The notes beneath the pieces were generated by a model. The model did no database searches, was not told the origin of the DNA, and was given only the letters and a program-made list of their open reading frames with translations. A DNA stretch of 64,000 nucleotides, taken from assembly GCF_021261325.1 (NCBI RefSeq), contig NZ_JAJSBI010000022.1, positions 117,659-181,658 of the forward strand, written 5' to 3'. How positions within the stretch are numbered: the stretch's first letter is position 1; every line of letters starts with the position of its first letter. A program made the position numbers and the translations under genes. Below are positions 35,444 through 43,794 of this stretch, in pieces. This stretch comes from Streptomyces guryensis (GTDB lineage Bacteria; Actinomycetota; Actinomycetes; Streptomycetales; Streptomycetaceae).

Positions 35444-35518
35444 TGGGCCCGGTGGGACTCGAACCCACGACATACCGGATCTAAACCGGCATCCTCTTGC
35501 CAGCTGGGATACGGGCCC
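35444..35518 (-). tRNA. tRNA with anticodon UAG and short variable loop (class I)
   Basis: The minus strand folds into a full cloverleaf of 75 nt. The acceptor is GGGCCCG/CGGGCCC (7 perfect pairs) and the T-arm GTGGG-TTCGAGT-CCCAC. The anticodon stem GCCGG/CCGGT encloses the loop TTTAGAT, giving anticodon UAG with U33 and A37. The D-arm contains AGCTGGCAAG. The variable loop is only about 5 nt (ATGTC). UAG would read the Leu codon CUA, but bacterial tRNA-Leu are class II with a long variable arm, so the amino-acid identity is uncertain. A73 is the discriminator and CCA is not encoded. Confidence 0.85.
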
Positions 35519-35533
35519 GCAGCGCTGCCTACT

Positions 35534-36214
35534 CTACTGGGCGCTGGGCACCGCTCGCTGTTTACCTCCCCTGCACCAGGTGCTCGTGATCGCATGGCAG
35601 TTGGGACACAGCAGCCGCAGGTTCTCCCGCCGGTCGTCGCTCCAGTCCCCGTTGGCGTGATCGACCTCCAGGGTCATGGGCTTGCCGAGCCACTCGGGAC
35701 CTGTTCCGCATTCGGCGCACTCCTCGGGTACGCCCACCTCCAAGAGTGCCCGGCGGAGCAGATGGGTCCTGGTCCGGCGCTGGCCGTCATGCTGGATCAG
35801 GATGTCCTCGGCGCGCCTGAGCGGTGTGGTGCCTGGCCCACCGCGTTGATGGGCCTGTCCAAGGAAGTGGGTGGTGTCGAGGCCGACCTCGTTCACCCAG
35901 CATCGGAGCTGAGCGCGCAACCTGCTGTTGTAGGGCTTCATCCCCAGGGCGCGCAGCGTATCGGCGATGGACGTTGCTCCTGCGACCGCTCGGCGCAACT
36001 CGTCGGCTGCTGGTCTGGCGGGCACTCCGCTCGCTCGCCTCTGGCGGGGCATGTGCGAGACGTCGATTCCGAAGTGGTCGAAGCGCCGGAAGAGATGACG
36101 GCGCAGTTGGCCGTATGGCCGAGTGCAGAAGAAGGCGATGACTTCGTCGATGTCCGAACACTGCGCGGCGGCTTCTGCAAGCCGTTCCCGGGTGTACTGT
36201 ACGCCGCTGCTCAT
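35534..36214 (-). CDS. HNH endonuclease with N-terminal DNA-binding-like repeats (second of tandem pair)
   Basis: A 226-residue protein. The C-terminal third is an HNH nuclease: CAECG, LEVDHANGDWSDDRRENLRLLCPNCH, with both zinc-binding CxxC knuckles. The N-terminal part has two related modules of the form YTRERLAEAA ... RRHLFRRFDHFGIDVSHM and DELRRAVAGATS ... LGLDTTHF-like, suggesting DNA recognition. Its ATG overlaps the stop of the upstream HNH gene by 4 bp. It lies 15 bp from the tRNA gene on the same strand. Confidence 0.85.
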   Translation of the reverse strand: MSSGVQYTRERLAEAAAQCSDIDEVIAFFCTRPYGQLRRHLFRRFDHFGIDVSHMPRQRRASGVPARPAADELRRAVAGATSIADTLRALGMKPYNSRLRAQLRCWVNEVGLDTTHFLGQAHQRGGPGTTPLRRAEDILIQHDGQRRTRTHLLRRALLEVGVPEECAECGTGPEWLGKPMTLEVDHANGDWSDDRRENLRLLCPNCHAITSTWCRGGKQRAVPSAQ

Positions 36215-36852
36215 GGAGTCCTGCCTTTGCCGCGTCCCCGGTAACTATCCGTTGTTGAGTGGCAGTTGGGGCACAGGAACCGCAGGTTCTCGATGCGGTT
36301 GTCGCGCCAGTTGCCGTTGATGTGGTCGACCTCCAACGGGAGCGGATGCCCTCGCCAGACCGCTTCCGTCCCGCATTGGGCGCACCGTTCTTGCGTCCCC
36401 AGGGCCGTCATCGCCCACTTGAGCCGATCGCTAGGGATGCGCCGAGCCTGGCCGACGGGCTGCTCGACGAGTAGCCCCTCAGGTGTCCGGGGGCGCCACG
36501 CTTTGCCGCGTCGGGTCGGCACCTGAAAGTGCGAGGTGTCGATGTCGTACGCCTTGATCCGCCGACTGATGTGAGTGTGATGCCCGCCGACGACCTCAAG
36601 TCCCAGATGCCGTAGTACCTCGCACATGTTCGTCGATGCCGAGACCGCCCCCTGCAGGATCTCCCGCGTCCACTTGACCCCTTCGCGCTCGAAGTGCGAG
36701 GTGTCCACCCCCAGCTTCTTCATCCGCTCTAAGACATACCTCCGCGTAGAACTCCCCGGATCCACCCCCAACCTCCCGCACGCCTCGGACAACGTCCGCG
36801 CCCCCCGAGCCGCCTCCTCCAGCCGCTCCTTGGTGTACGCGCTGGCCCCCAT
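36211..36852 (-). CDS. HNH endonuclease with N-terminal DNA-binding-like repeats (first of tandem pair)
   Basis: A 213-residue paralogue of the following gene. Two N-terminal modules (YTKERLEEAARG ... KKLGVDTSHF and WTREILQGAVSAS ... IDTSHF) precede the HNH domain (CAQCG, LEVDHINGNWRDNRIENLRFLCPNCH). ATG 36852 is chosen because GGAGGGAACTT precedes it. The HNH histidines and asparagine are intact. Role unknown: homing-like nuclease, restriction of foreign DNA and RNA-directed nicking are all open. Confidence 0.85.
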   Translation of the reverse strand: MGASAYTKERLEEAARGARTLSEACGRLGVDPGSSTRRYVLERMKKLGVDTSHFEREGVKWTREILQGAVSASTNMCEVLRHLGLEVVGGHHTHISRRIKAYDIDTSHFQVPTRRGKAWRPRTPEGLLVEQPVGQARRIPSDRLKWAMTALGTQERCAQCGTEAVWRGHPLPLEVDHINGNWRDNRIENLRFLCPNCHSTTDSYRGRGKGRTP

Positions 36853-36934
36853 CAAGTTCCCTCCGTTCCGGCCACACGTTCGCAGCCCGTACGGAGTAAC
36901 GAACAGCTCATCCGACAGTCACGCCCGAAACGTA

Positions 36935-36972
36935 GAGCGGCTCGCACCGGGTCATCCCGGCGCGAGCCGCTC
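36935..36972 (-). terminator. Terminator downstream of bcp
   Basis: GAGCGGCTCGC and GCGAGCCGCTC form an 11-bp stem, extended inside by CCGGG/CCCGG around a TCAT loop, 28 bp after the bcp stop on the minus strand. Confidence 0.7.
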
Positions 36973-36999
36973 AAGCAGCAGAAACGGAGCCTCGGCTCC

Positions 37000-37467
37000 T
37001 CAGATCCCCAGGTCCTTGATGATCTTCGCCACGTGGCCCGTCGCGCGGACGTTGTACAGCGCGCGCTCGACCTTGCCCTCCTCGTCCACGATCACCGTGG
37101 AGCGGATGACGCCCAGGTACGTCTTGCCGTAGTTCTTCTTCTCGCCGTAGGCGCCGTACGCCTCGGTGACCGTCTTCTCCGGGTCGGCCGCCAGCGTGAT
37201 CTTCAGGGACTCCTTCTCGCGGAACCTCGCCAGCTTCTCCGGCTTGTCCGGGGAGACGCCGATGACGTCGTAGCCGGCGCCGGCCAGGAGTTCCAGGTTG
37301 TCCGTGAAGTCGCAGGCCTGCTTGGTGCAGCCGGGCGTCAGGGCCGCGGGGTAGAAGTAGACGATCACCTTGCGGCCCTTGTGGGCCGAGAGGGACACGT
37401 CGTTGCCGTCGGCGTCGGGGAGGGTGAAGTCGGGGGCCACGTCCCCCGGCTGGAGTCGCTCGCTCAT
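37000..37467 (-). CDS. bcp: Thiol peroxidase, Bcp/PrxQ type
   Basis: A 155-residue peroxiredoxin that reduces peroxides. Peroxidatic Cys47 (LTPGCTKQ) and resolving Cys52 (ACDF) have the five-residue spacing of the alpha-Bcp/PrxQ class. The opening LQPGDVAPDFTLPDADG and the end STVIVDEEGKVERALYNVRA are typical. ATG 37467 is preferred over longer in-frame starts because the family begins here. Confidence 0.93.
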   Translation of the reverse strand: MSERLQPGDVAPDFTLPDADGNDVSLSAHKGRKVIVYFYPAALTPGCTKQACDFTDNLELLAGAGYDVIGVSPDKPEKLARFREKESLKITLAADPEKTVTEAYGAYGEKKNYGKTYLGVIRSTVIVDEEGKVERALYNVRATGHVAKIIKDLGI

Positions 37468-37600
37468 CGGACCAGCGTAACCGGGGGTCCTGACAGCGCA
37501 GGGGCGGGCGGAGCTGACAGACTGTCCGGAACAAGTAGTGGCAACAGGTATCACCAGCAGGTATCAGCAGCAGGCATCAGGCGACTTCGGAGGCCCCACG

Positions 37601-37930
37601 GTGGCGGACACGTCGGACACCAGAACCCCGGCGCAGATCGAGGCGGACATCAGGCGCCGCCGCGAAGTGCTGGCCGAGACCCTCGACGAGATCGGGGTGC
37701 GGGTGCATCCGAAGACGATCGTCGGGGATGCCAAGGCCAAGGTCGTGTCGAACATCGACCAGACCCTGGGGCGGGCGTACGTCGGGGTCAACAAGGTCGT
37801 GAGCGATGTGAAGGCGCAGTTCGTGGACGAGGAGGGCGCGCCCCGGCTGGAGCGGATCGTGCCGGTCGCGGTCGTCGCCGTCGGACTGGTGGGGCTGCTC
37901 GCGCTCGGCACCCGGCGGCGCAGGGACTGA
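37601..37930 (+). CDS. DUF3618 family membrane protein
   Basis: A 109-residue protein. The N-terminal TPAQIEADIRRRREVLAETLDEI helix is the DUF3618 hallmark; one membrane helix lies near the C-terminus (VPVAVVAVGLVGLLALG), followed by RRRRD. GTG 37601 is chosen because CGGAGG stands 8 bp upstream. Function is unknown. A GroES-like gene follows 54 bp downstream. Confidence 0.85.
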   Translation: MADTSDTRTPAQIEADIRRRREVLAETLDEIGVRVHPKTIVGDAKAKVVSNIDQTLGRAYVGVNKVVSDVKAQFVDEEGAPRLERIVPVAVVAVGLVGLLALGTRRRRD

Positions 37931-37984
37931 GCGGGCGTCGACCCGGCGGCGCACGGACCGCTCGAAGGCAGGTAGGTTCAAGGC

Positions 37985-38341
37985 GTGAGCGCCAAGAGAA
38001 ACGAGCACAGTACCCAGCACGACAAGCTGCCCATCCGGATGCTGCACGACCGGGTCCTGGTCAAGCAGGAGAGCGGTGAGGGCGAGCGGCGGTCGGGCGG
38101 GGGCATTCTGATCCCCGCCACGGCGGCGGTCGGGCGTCGGCTGGCCTGGGCCGAGGTCGTTGCGGTGGGCCAGAACGTACGCACCGTGGAGCCGGGAGAC
38201 CGGGTTCTGTACGACCCGGAGGACCGTGCCGAGGTGGAGGTGCGGGGCGTCGCCTATGTGCTCATGCGTGAGCGTGATCTGCATGCTGTGGCCGCGGACC
38301 GGTTCGAGGGGTCCGAGGACACCACGGGCCTGTACCTGTAG
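37985..38341 (+). CDS. GroES-like (Cpn10 fold) protein without GroEL partner
   Basis: A 118-residue protein with the chaperonin-10 fold: LPIRMLHDRVLVKQE, then RSGGGILIPATA, then the YD-[PE]ED strand. The mobile-loop region RRSGGGILIP is recognisable. No groEL is nearby, and the N- and C-terminal additions exceed those of canonical GroES, so this is a paralogue of unknown role. The stop codon lies in the first unit of a downstream 16-bp tandem repeat. Confidence 0.8.
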   Translation: MSAKRNEHSTQHDKLPIRMLHDRVLVKQESGEGERRSGGGILIPATAAVGRRLAWAEVVAVGQNVRTVEPGDRVLYDPEDRAEVEVRGVAYVLMRERDLHAVAADRFEGSEDTTGLYL

Positions 38342-38425
38342 GACCTTGCACCTGTAGGGCCCTGCGCCTGTAGGACCTTGCACCTGTAGGGCCCTGCGCC
38401 TGTAGGGCCCTGCGCCTGTAGGACA
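38335..38425. repeat. 16-bp tandem repeat at end of GroES-like gene
   Basis: Five full units and one partial unit of CCTGTAGGnCCyTGCr run head to tail (CCTGTAGGACCTTGCA alternating with CCTGTAGGGCCCTGCG). The first unit contains the stop codon of the GroES-like gene, so the array grew from the gene end. Confidence 0.92.
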
Positions 38426-38429
38426 GCGG

Positions 38430-38467
38430 CGAAGAGGGCTGGTGACCGTCGTCACCAGCCCTCTTCG
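38430..38467. terminator. Bidirectional terminator, GroES-like / PBP genes
   Basis: GAAGAGGGCTGGTGAC and GTCACCAGCCCTCTTC form a perfect 16-bp stem with a CGTC loop (plus one closing C-G pair), between convergent genes. Confidence 0.85.
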
Positions 38468-38472
38468 GCGTG

Positions 38473-40938
38473 TCAGGTCGGCGGGCCGCCGGTGCCCGCC
38501 GACGTACCCACGTCTGTGCCGGCCGTCGTGCCGCCGTCGGTCGTGCCTCCGGTGTCCGTGCCCGCCGTCGTCCCGCCGTCGGTCGTGTCGCCGGTCGTCC
38601 CGCCCGTCGTGGTGGTTCCGCCGTCCGTCGTGCCGCCGGTCGTGTTGCCGCCCGTGGTGCCGCCGGTCGTGGGGTTGCCCGTGGTGGTGGTTCCGCCGTT
38701 GGTCGTGCCGCCGTTGTTCTGGCCCTGGGTCTGGCCCTGGTTGGTCGGGCCGTTCGTGGTGGGCGTGGGGCCGGTGGTGCCGCCCGTGCCCGGCTGCTGC
38801 GGGGGCTCGCTGGTGGCGGGCGGCTGGGTCTCTTCGGCGCCCGCCTGGAGCTGGAGGTCGAAGTCCGTCGCCGGCTTCCCCTTCAGGGCGTCCTTCGTGT
38901 ACTGCGCCCAGATGTCCCCGGGCGGGCCGCCGCCGTTGACGCGGGGCAGGCCCAGCGCGCCGTACAGCGGCTTGTGGGCGGCCGTGACCGGGTCCTGGCC
39001 CATGACGGAGACGACGGTCGCGAGATCGGGTGTGTAGCCGGCGAACCAGGCGGCCGTGTCCTCCTCCGCGGTGCCCGTCTTGGCGGCGGCGGGGCGGCCC
39101 GCGTCCTGGGCCGCGGTCGCGGTGCCGTTGTCGACGACGCTCTGCAGGATGGAGGTGGTGGTGTCGGCGGCCTCGCGGCTGACGGCCTTCGTGGTGGTGT
39201 CCTTCGGCAGCTCCACGACGTCCTTGCCGTCCTTGGTGATCGAGTCGATCATCGTGAACGCGCTGTGCTCGCCGTGGTTGGCGAGTGTCGCATAGGCCTC
39301 GGCCATGTCGAGGACGCTGGCGGTGTTCACGCCGAGCGCGATGGAGGGGGTGCCGGTCAGGTCGGGGGTGTCGGACGGGATGCCGAGGGCGACCGCCGTG
39401 TCCTTCACCTTGTCGGGGCCCACGTCCACGGCCATCTGCGCGTACACCGAGTTGACGGACTTGTCGGTGGCGGTGCGCACGGTGATGTCGCCGTACGAGC
39501 GGTCGTCCTCGTTCGCGGGGGAGTAGCTGCCGCCGGACCAGCCCTGCACGGGGCGCTTGTCGGTGCCGTCGTAGTAGGTGTTCGGGGTGATGGTCTGGTC
39601 GTCCTGCGTCGTGGAGTGGTTCTGGACGGCGGAGGCGAAGACGAAGGGCTTGAAGGTGGAGCCGACCTGGAAGTCGCCGCGGGTCGCGCCGTTCGTGTAC
39701 TGCTTGACGTAGTCGATGCCGCCGTACATGGCGACGACCTTGCCGGTCTTCGGGTCGACGGAGGCGCCGCCCGCGCGGACGTAGTTGTCGACCTTGTTGT
39801 TCTTCTTGTCGAGCTTGGAGATCAACTTGTCGTTGACGGCCTTCACGAAGGCGTTCTGCTTGCTCTTCTGCAGGGTGGTGGTGATGCGGTAGCCGCCGGC
39901 CTCGAGGTCGTCCGTGGTGACGATCTTGTTCTTGGTGAGGTAGTCCCTGATGGCGGTGACGATGTAGCCGCGCTGCCCGGACATGCCGGTGGAGACGGTC
40001 TGTTCCTTCGGCATCGGGAACTTGAGGCCGGAGCGCTTGGCCTCGGTCAGCCAGCCCTTCTTGACCATGCCGTCCAGGACGTAGTTCCAGCGGGCGACGG
40101 CCGCGGCCTTGTTCTCGGGGTGCGCGACGACGTCGTACTCGCTGGGGGCGTTGACGAGGGCGGCGAGGTAGGCGGCGTGGGCGGGGTCGAGGTTGGTGGC
40201 GTTCTGGCCGTAGTAGGCCTGGGCGGCGGCCTGGATGCCGTAGGCGTTGCGGCCGAAGTAGCTGGTGTTTAGGTAGCCCTCGAGGATCTTGTCCTTGGGC
40301 TGCTCCCGGTCCAGCTTGATCGAGATGAAGAACTCCCTGGCCTTGCGGGTGAGCGTCTGCTCCTGCGCGAGGTAGTAGTTCTTGACGTACTGCTGGGTGA
40401 TTGTCGAGCCGGACTGCTTGCCCTTGCCGGTGGCGGTGTTCCAGGCGGCGCGCAGCATCGCCTTGGGGTCGATGGCGGACTCGGAGTAGAAGTCGCGGTC
40501 CTCGGCGGCCAGGACGGCGTGCTGGGCGTTCTTGGAGACCTGGGCGAGCGTCACGTTCTCCCGGTTGATGTCGCCGTCGCGGGCGATCTGGGAGCCGTCC
40601 GCGTACAGGTAGACGTTGGCCTGCTTCATGGCGAGGGCGTTGGCCGGCGGGATCTTCACCAGCGAGTAGCCGAGGAAGAACAGGCCGATCAGCAGCAGGA
40701 CGCCGATGACGAAGGTGCCGAGCACCGTGCGCCAGGTCGGGATGAGCCGGCGCCAGCCGGTGCGTTTGGGCCGCTTCGGCTTCTTGCCGTCTGCGGGACC
40801 GCCTGCGGGGACGCCCCCTGGACCGGCCGCCGGACCGCCGCCCTGGCCGACCGCCTGGCCGCCCGCCCGGTCGGCAGCCTGCGGGTCTCTGGGGGTCCAC
40901 CCCGGGGTCGGCTGCTTCGGCTGCGGCTCGTCGCTCAT
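38473..40938 (-). CDS. Class A penicillin-binding protein (transglycosylase/transpeptidase)
   Basis: An 821-residue bifunctional peptidoglycan synthase. A Pro/Gly-rich cytoplasmic tail and a membrane anchor (about residues 70-95) precede the GT51 domain (AAEDRDFYSESAIDPKAMLR, GSTITQQYVKNYYL). The transpeptidase carries SxxK (GSTFKPFVFA), SxN (SVNSVY) and KTGT (AAKTGTAEED). The C-terminal 110 or so residues are a Thr/Gly repeat tail (GGTT, TDGGTT units). ATG 40938 is preferred over the longer frame for its CAGGAG site. Confidence 0.93.
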   Translation of the reverse strand: MSDEPQPKQPTPGWTPRDPQAADRAGGQAVGQGGGPAAGPGGVPAGGPADGKKPKRPKRTGWRRLIPTWRTVLGTFVIGVLLLIGLFFLGYSLVKIPPANALAMKQANVYLYADGSQIARDGDINRENVTLAQVSKNAQHAVLAAEDRDFYSESAIDPKAMLRAAWNTATGKGKQSGSTITQQYVKNYYLAQEQTLTRKAREFFISIKLDREQPKDKILEGYLNTSYFGRNAYGIQAAAQAYYGQNATNLDPAHAAYLAALVNAPSEYDVVAHPENKAAAVARWNYVLDGMVKKGWLTEAKRSGLKFPMPKEQTVSTGMSGQRGYIVTAIRDYLTKNKIVTTDDLEAGGYRITTTLQKSKQNAFVKAVNDKLISKLDKKNNKVDNYVRAGGASVDPKTGKVVAMYGGIDYVKQYTNGATRGDFQVGSTFKPFVFASAVQNHSTTQDDQTITPNTYYDGTDKRPVQGWSGGSYSPANEDDRSYGDITVRTATDKSVNSVYAQMAVDVGPDKVKDTAVALGIPSDTPDLTGTPSIALGVNTASVLDMAEAYATLANHGEHSAFTMIDSITKDGKDVVELPKDTTTKAVSREAADTTTSILQSVVDNGTATAAQDAGRPAAAKTGTAEEDTAAWFAGYTPDLATVVSVMGQDPVTAAHKPLYGALGLPRVNGGGPPGDIWAQYTKDALKGKPATDFDLQLQAGAEETQPPATSEPPQQPGTGGTTGPTPTTNGPTNQGQTQGQNNGGTTNGGTTTTGNPTTGGTTGGNTTGGTTDGGTTTTGGTTGDTTDGGTTAGTDTGGTTDGGTTAGTDVGTSAGTGGPPT

Positions 40939-41141
40939 CTCGTGCACGGACTCCTGTTTCGCGTCGTACGTTCCCGTACGCCCTCGTACGCCTTCTGCGC
41001 CCCCTCTTGAAGACTCTCGCACCATGCGTTCCGTTCCCGGATCCCGGCACGCGTCCCCTCGGGAAAATGCGTGGCGTACGTCACTGCCGGCGGACTAGGC
41101 TCCTGCGCTTCGGTGTCGGGCGGTCCGGGAGGTTGACTTAC

Positions 41142-41942
41142 GTGGGCTCGGGACGGTTGTACGTGGCCGTCGTAGCGGGCGGTTTCAGACGTTACGCGAC
41201 GTATCGGGCGGCCACTGCGGCAGGGGTGTTCACCAACACCGTCTTCGGGTTGATCCTCGTCTACACGTATCTGGCGCTGTGGGACGAGAAGCCGCACCTC
41301 GGAGGGTACGACCAGGCGCAGGCCGTCACCTATGTGTGGCTGGGCCAGGCGATCTTCGCGGCGATGGCGATCGGGGGCGGCGGGGTCGAGGGCGAGTTGA
41401 TGGAACGCATCCGGACGGGGGACGTCGCGATCGACCTGTACCGGCCCGCCGATCTTCAACTGTGGTGGCTGGCGGCCGACGTGGGGCGTGCGCTGTTCCA
41501 GCTGCTCGGGCGGGGTGTGATCCCGTTCGTGTTCGGTGCGCTGGTCTTTCCGGTGGCGCTGCCGGGGGATGTGGCGACCTGGGGTGCGTTCCTGGTGACC
41601 CTGGTGCTGGCCATGGCGGTGGGTTTCGGTATCCGGTACCTGATCGCTCTGTTGACGTTCTGGATGATGGACGGCACCGGCATGACGCACATGACCATGC
41701 TCGCCGGGTTCTTCTGCTCGGGGATGATGCTGCCGCTCAATGTGTTCCCGGGCGCGCTCGGCGATGTCGTACGGGAGTTGCCGTGGTCGGCGCTGCTGCA
41801 GAAGCCGGCGGACGTGCTGCTCGGGGAGGCCGATCCGTGGAGGACGTTCGCCTTCCAGGGTGCGTGGGCGGTGGTGCTGCTGGGGGCCGGGCGGCTGCTG
41901 CAGTCGGTGGCGACGCGGAGGGTGGTCGTTCAGGGTGGCTGA
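41142..41942 (+). CDS. ABC-2 type transporter permease (first)
   Basis: A 266-residue membrane protein with six segments, of the ABC-2 permease type (GVFTNTVFGLILVYTYLALW near the start; ERIRTGDVAIDLYRPADLQLWW in the cytoplasmic loop). GTG 41142 follows GGGAGG. It overlaps or abuts the second permease and is cotranscribed with it and the ATPase: a three-gene exporter of the DUF990/ABC-2 kind, substrate unknown. Confidence 0.85.
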   Translation: MGSGRLYVAVVAGGFRRYATYRAATAAGVFTNTVFGLILVYTYLALWDEKPHLGGYDQAQAVTYVWLGQAIFAAMAIGGGGVEGELMERIRTGDVAIDLYRPADLQLWWLAADVGRALFQLLGRGVIPFVFGALVFPVALPGDVATWGAFLVTLVLAMAVGFGIRYLIALLTFWMMDGTGMTHMTMLAGFFCSGMMLPLNVFPGALGDVVRELPWSALLQKPADVLLGEADPWRTFAFQGAWAVVLLGAGRLLQSVATRRVVVQGG

Positions 41943-41943
41943 G

Positions 41944-42756
41944 GTGAGCCGGGTGGTGGACGGGCTGCGGGCCTACCGCCTGATCGGCGGGATGTGGATC
42001 CGTTCCACGATGGCGTACCGGGCGTCCTTCGCGATGACCACGTTCGCGAACTTCGCGGTGACCGCGCTGGACTTCGTGGGGATCCTGCTGATGTTCTCGC
42101 GGGTGAAGGTGCTGGGCGGCTGGCCGCTGCCCGAAGTCGCCTTCCTGTACGGCCTGTCGAGCGTCGCGTTCGGTTTCGCGGATCTGGCGATCGGCTCGAT
42201 GGAGCGGCTGGGGCGGCGGGTGCGCGACGGCACGCTGGACACGCTCCTGGTGCGTCCGGCGCCGGTGCTGGCGCAGGTCGCGGCAGACCGTTTCGCGCTG
42301 CGCCGGCTGGGGCGGATCATGCAGGGCGCGCTGGTGCTCGGATATGCGCTGACCGCCGTCGACATCCACTGGACGCCGCTGAAGGCGCTGTTGATGCCGG
42401 TGATGGTGCTCAGCGGTGCGGGGATCTTCTGCGCGGTGTTCGTGGCGGGCGCGGCCTTCCAGTTCGTCGCGCAGGACGCCTCCGAGGTGCAGAACGCGTT
42501 CACGTACGGCGGTGCGACGCTGCTGCAGTATCCGCCGACGGTGTTCGGCAGGGAGCTGGTGCGCGGGGTGACGTTCCTGCTGCCGCTGGCCTTCGTCACC
42601 TGGCTGCCCGCGGCCTATGTGCTGGGGCGGCCGATGCCGCTCGGTCTGCCGCACTGGGTGGCCTTCGCGCCGCCCCTGGTGGCGGTGGCGTGCCTCGCGC
42701 TGTCCGGTGTGGCGTGGCGGGCGGGGCTCAGGTCGTATCGGAGTACGGGGAACTAG
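41944..42756 (+). CDS. ABC-2 type transporter permease (second)
   Basis: A 270-residue six-segment permease that should pair with the first permease; the loop SMERLGRRVRDGTLDTLLVRPAP resembles the equivalent loop in its partner. The GTG at 41944 follows the stop of the first permease directly. The tail is short and cytoplasmic. Confidence 0.85.
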   Translation: MSRVVDGLRAYRLIGGMWIRSTMAYRASFAMTTFANFAVTALDFVGILLMFSRVKVLGGWPLPEVAFLYGLSSVAFGFADLAIGSMERLGRRVRDGTLDTLLVRPAPVLAQVAADRFALRRLGRIMQGALVLGYALTAVDIHWTPLKALLMPVMVLSGAGIFCAVFVAGAAFQFVAQDASEVQNAFTYGGATLLQYPPTVFGRELVRGVTFLLPLAFVTWLPAAYVLGRPMPLGLPHWVAFAPPLVAVACLALSGVAWRAGLRSYRSTGN

Positions 42757-42771
42757 CCGGGAGTTGGCAGG

Positions 42772-43761
42772 GTGACGATGGACGCCTTCATTGAACTGGA
42801 CCGCGTCGAGAAGGTCTTCGACGTACGCAAGAAGACCGGCTTCCTCAAGCGTGAGCGGCGGCAGGTGCGTGCCGTCGACGGCATCTCCTTCACGGTGGCG
42901 CGCGGCGAGATGGTCGGCTACATCGGCCCGAACGGCGCCGGGAAGTCGACGACGATCAAGATGCTGACGGGGATTCTGACCCCGTCCGGTGGCCGGCTGC
43001 GGGTCGCCGGCATCGACCCGTCGCGCGAGCGCACGCGCCTCGCGCACCGCATCGGGGTGGTGTTCGGGCAGCGTACGACGCTGTGGTGGGACCTGCCGCT
43101 GATCGACTCGTACAAGCTGATGCACCGCATGTACCGGATCCCGGACGCCCGTTACCGCGAGAACCTCGACCGCTGCGTCGAACTCCTCGAACTGGCCGAG
43201 CTGTTGGACGTCCCGGTACGGCAGCTGTCCCTCGGGCAGCGGATGCGCGGGGACATCGCGGCGGCGCTGCTGCACGATCCGGAGGTGCTGTACCTGGACG
43301 AGCCGACGATCGGCCTGGACGTCATCTCGAAGGCCAAGGTGCGGCGGTTCCTGCGGGAGTTGAACGCCGAGCAGGGCACCACGGTGCTGCTGACCACGCA
43401 CGACCTCCAGGACATCGAGCAGTTGTGCTCGCGGGTGATGGTCATCGACCATGGACGGCTCATGTACGACGGTGCCCTCGCCGGGCTGCACGAGGTGGGG
43501 GAGAGCGAACGCACATTGGTGGTGGACCTGGAGCGGGAGACGGCGCCGATCGACGCGGCGCCCGCGCGGGTGGTGAAGGTGGAGGGGCCGCGGCAGTGGC
43601 TGGCGTTCCCGGCGGGGGAGTCGGCGGCGGCGCTGGTGGCGCGGATCGCGGCGGAGTATCCGCTGGCGGATCTGTCGGTACGGGAGCCGGACATCGAGGA
43701 CGTGATCGCTAAAATGTATGCGGGCTCCACCCCGGGCCACACCGAGAAAGCGGTCTCGTAG
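42772..43761 (+). CDS. ABC-2 exporter ATPase
   Basis: A 329-residue ATPase: Walker A (GPNGAGKSTT), signature LSLGQRMRGDIAAALLHDP, Walker B (VLYLDEPTIGLD) and switch histidine (LLTTHDLQ). The C-terminal 90 residues form the DUF4162-like regulatory extension common in daunorubicin-resistance-type ATPases. GTG 42772 or ATG 42778 are both possible starts. It ends the operon with the two permeases upstream. Confidence 0.9.
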   Translation: MTMDAFIELDRVEKVFDVRKKTGFLKRERRQVRAVDGISFTVARGEMVGYIGPNGAGKSTTIKMLTGILTPSGGRLRVAGIDPSRERTRLAHRIGVVFGQRTTLWWDLPLIDSYKLMHRMYRIPDARYRENLDRCVELLELAELLDVPVRQLSLGQRMRGDIAAALLHDPEVLYLDEPTIGLDVISKAKVRRFLRELNAEQGTTVLLTTHDLQDIEQLCSRVMVIDHGRLMYDGALAGLHEVGESERTLVVDLERETAPIDAAPARVVKVEGPRQWLAFPAGESAAALVARIAAEYPLADLSVREPDIEDVIAKMYAGSTPGHTEKAVS

Positions 43762-43794
43762 CCGCGCGGCGGGGGAACTCGTAGGCTGATTCGT

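Noticed and set aside
37577..41050. Very long open frame on the minus strand (over 1100 codons)
   Set aside because: It runs through bcp-side DUF3618, GroES-like and PBP genes in another frame; residue content is Arg/Gly-rich as expected from a GC-rich shadow frame.
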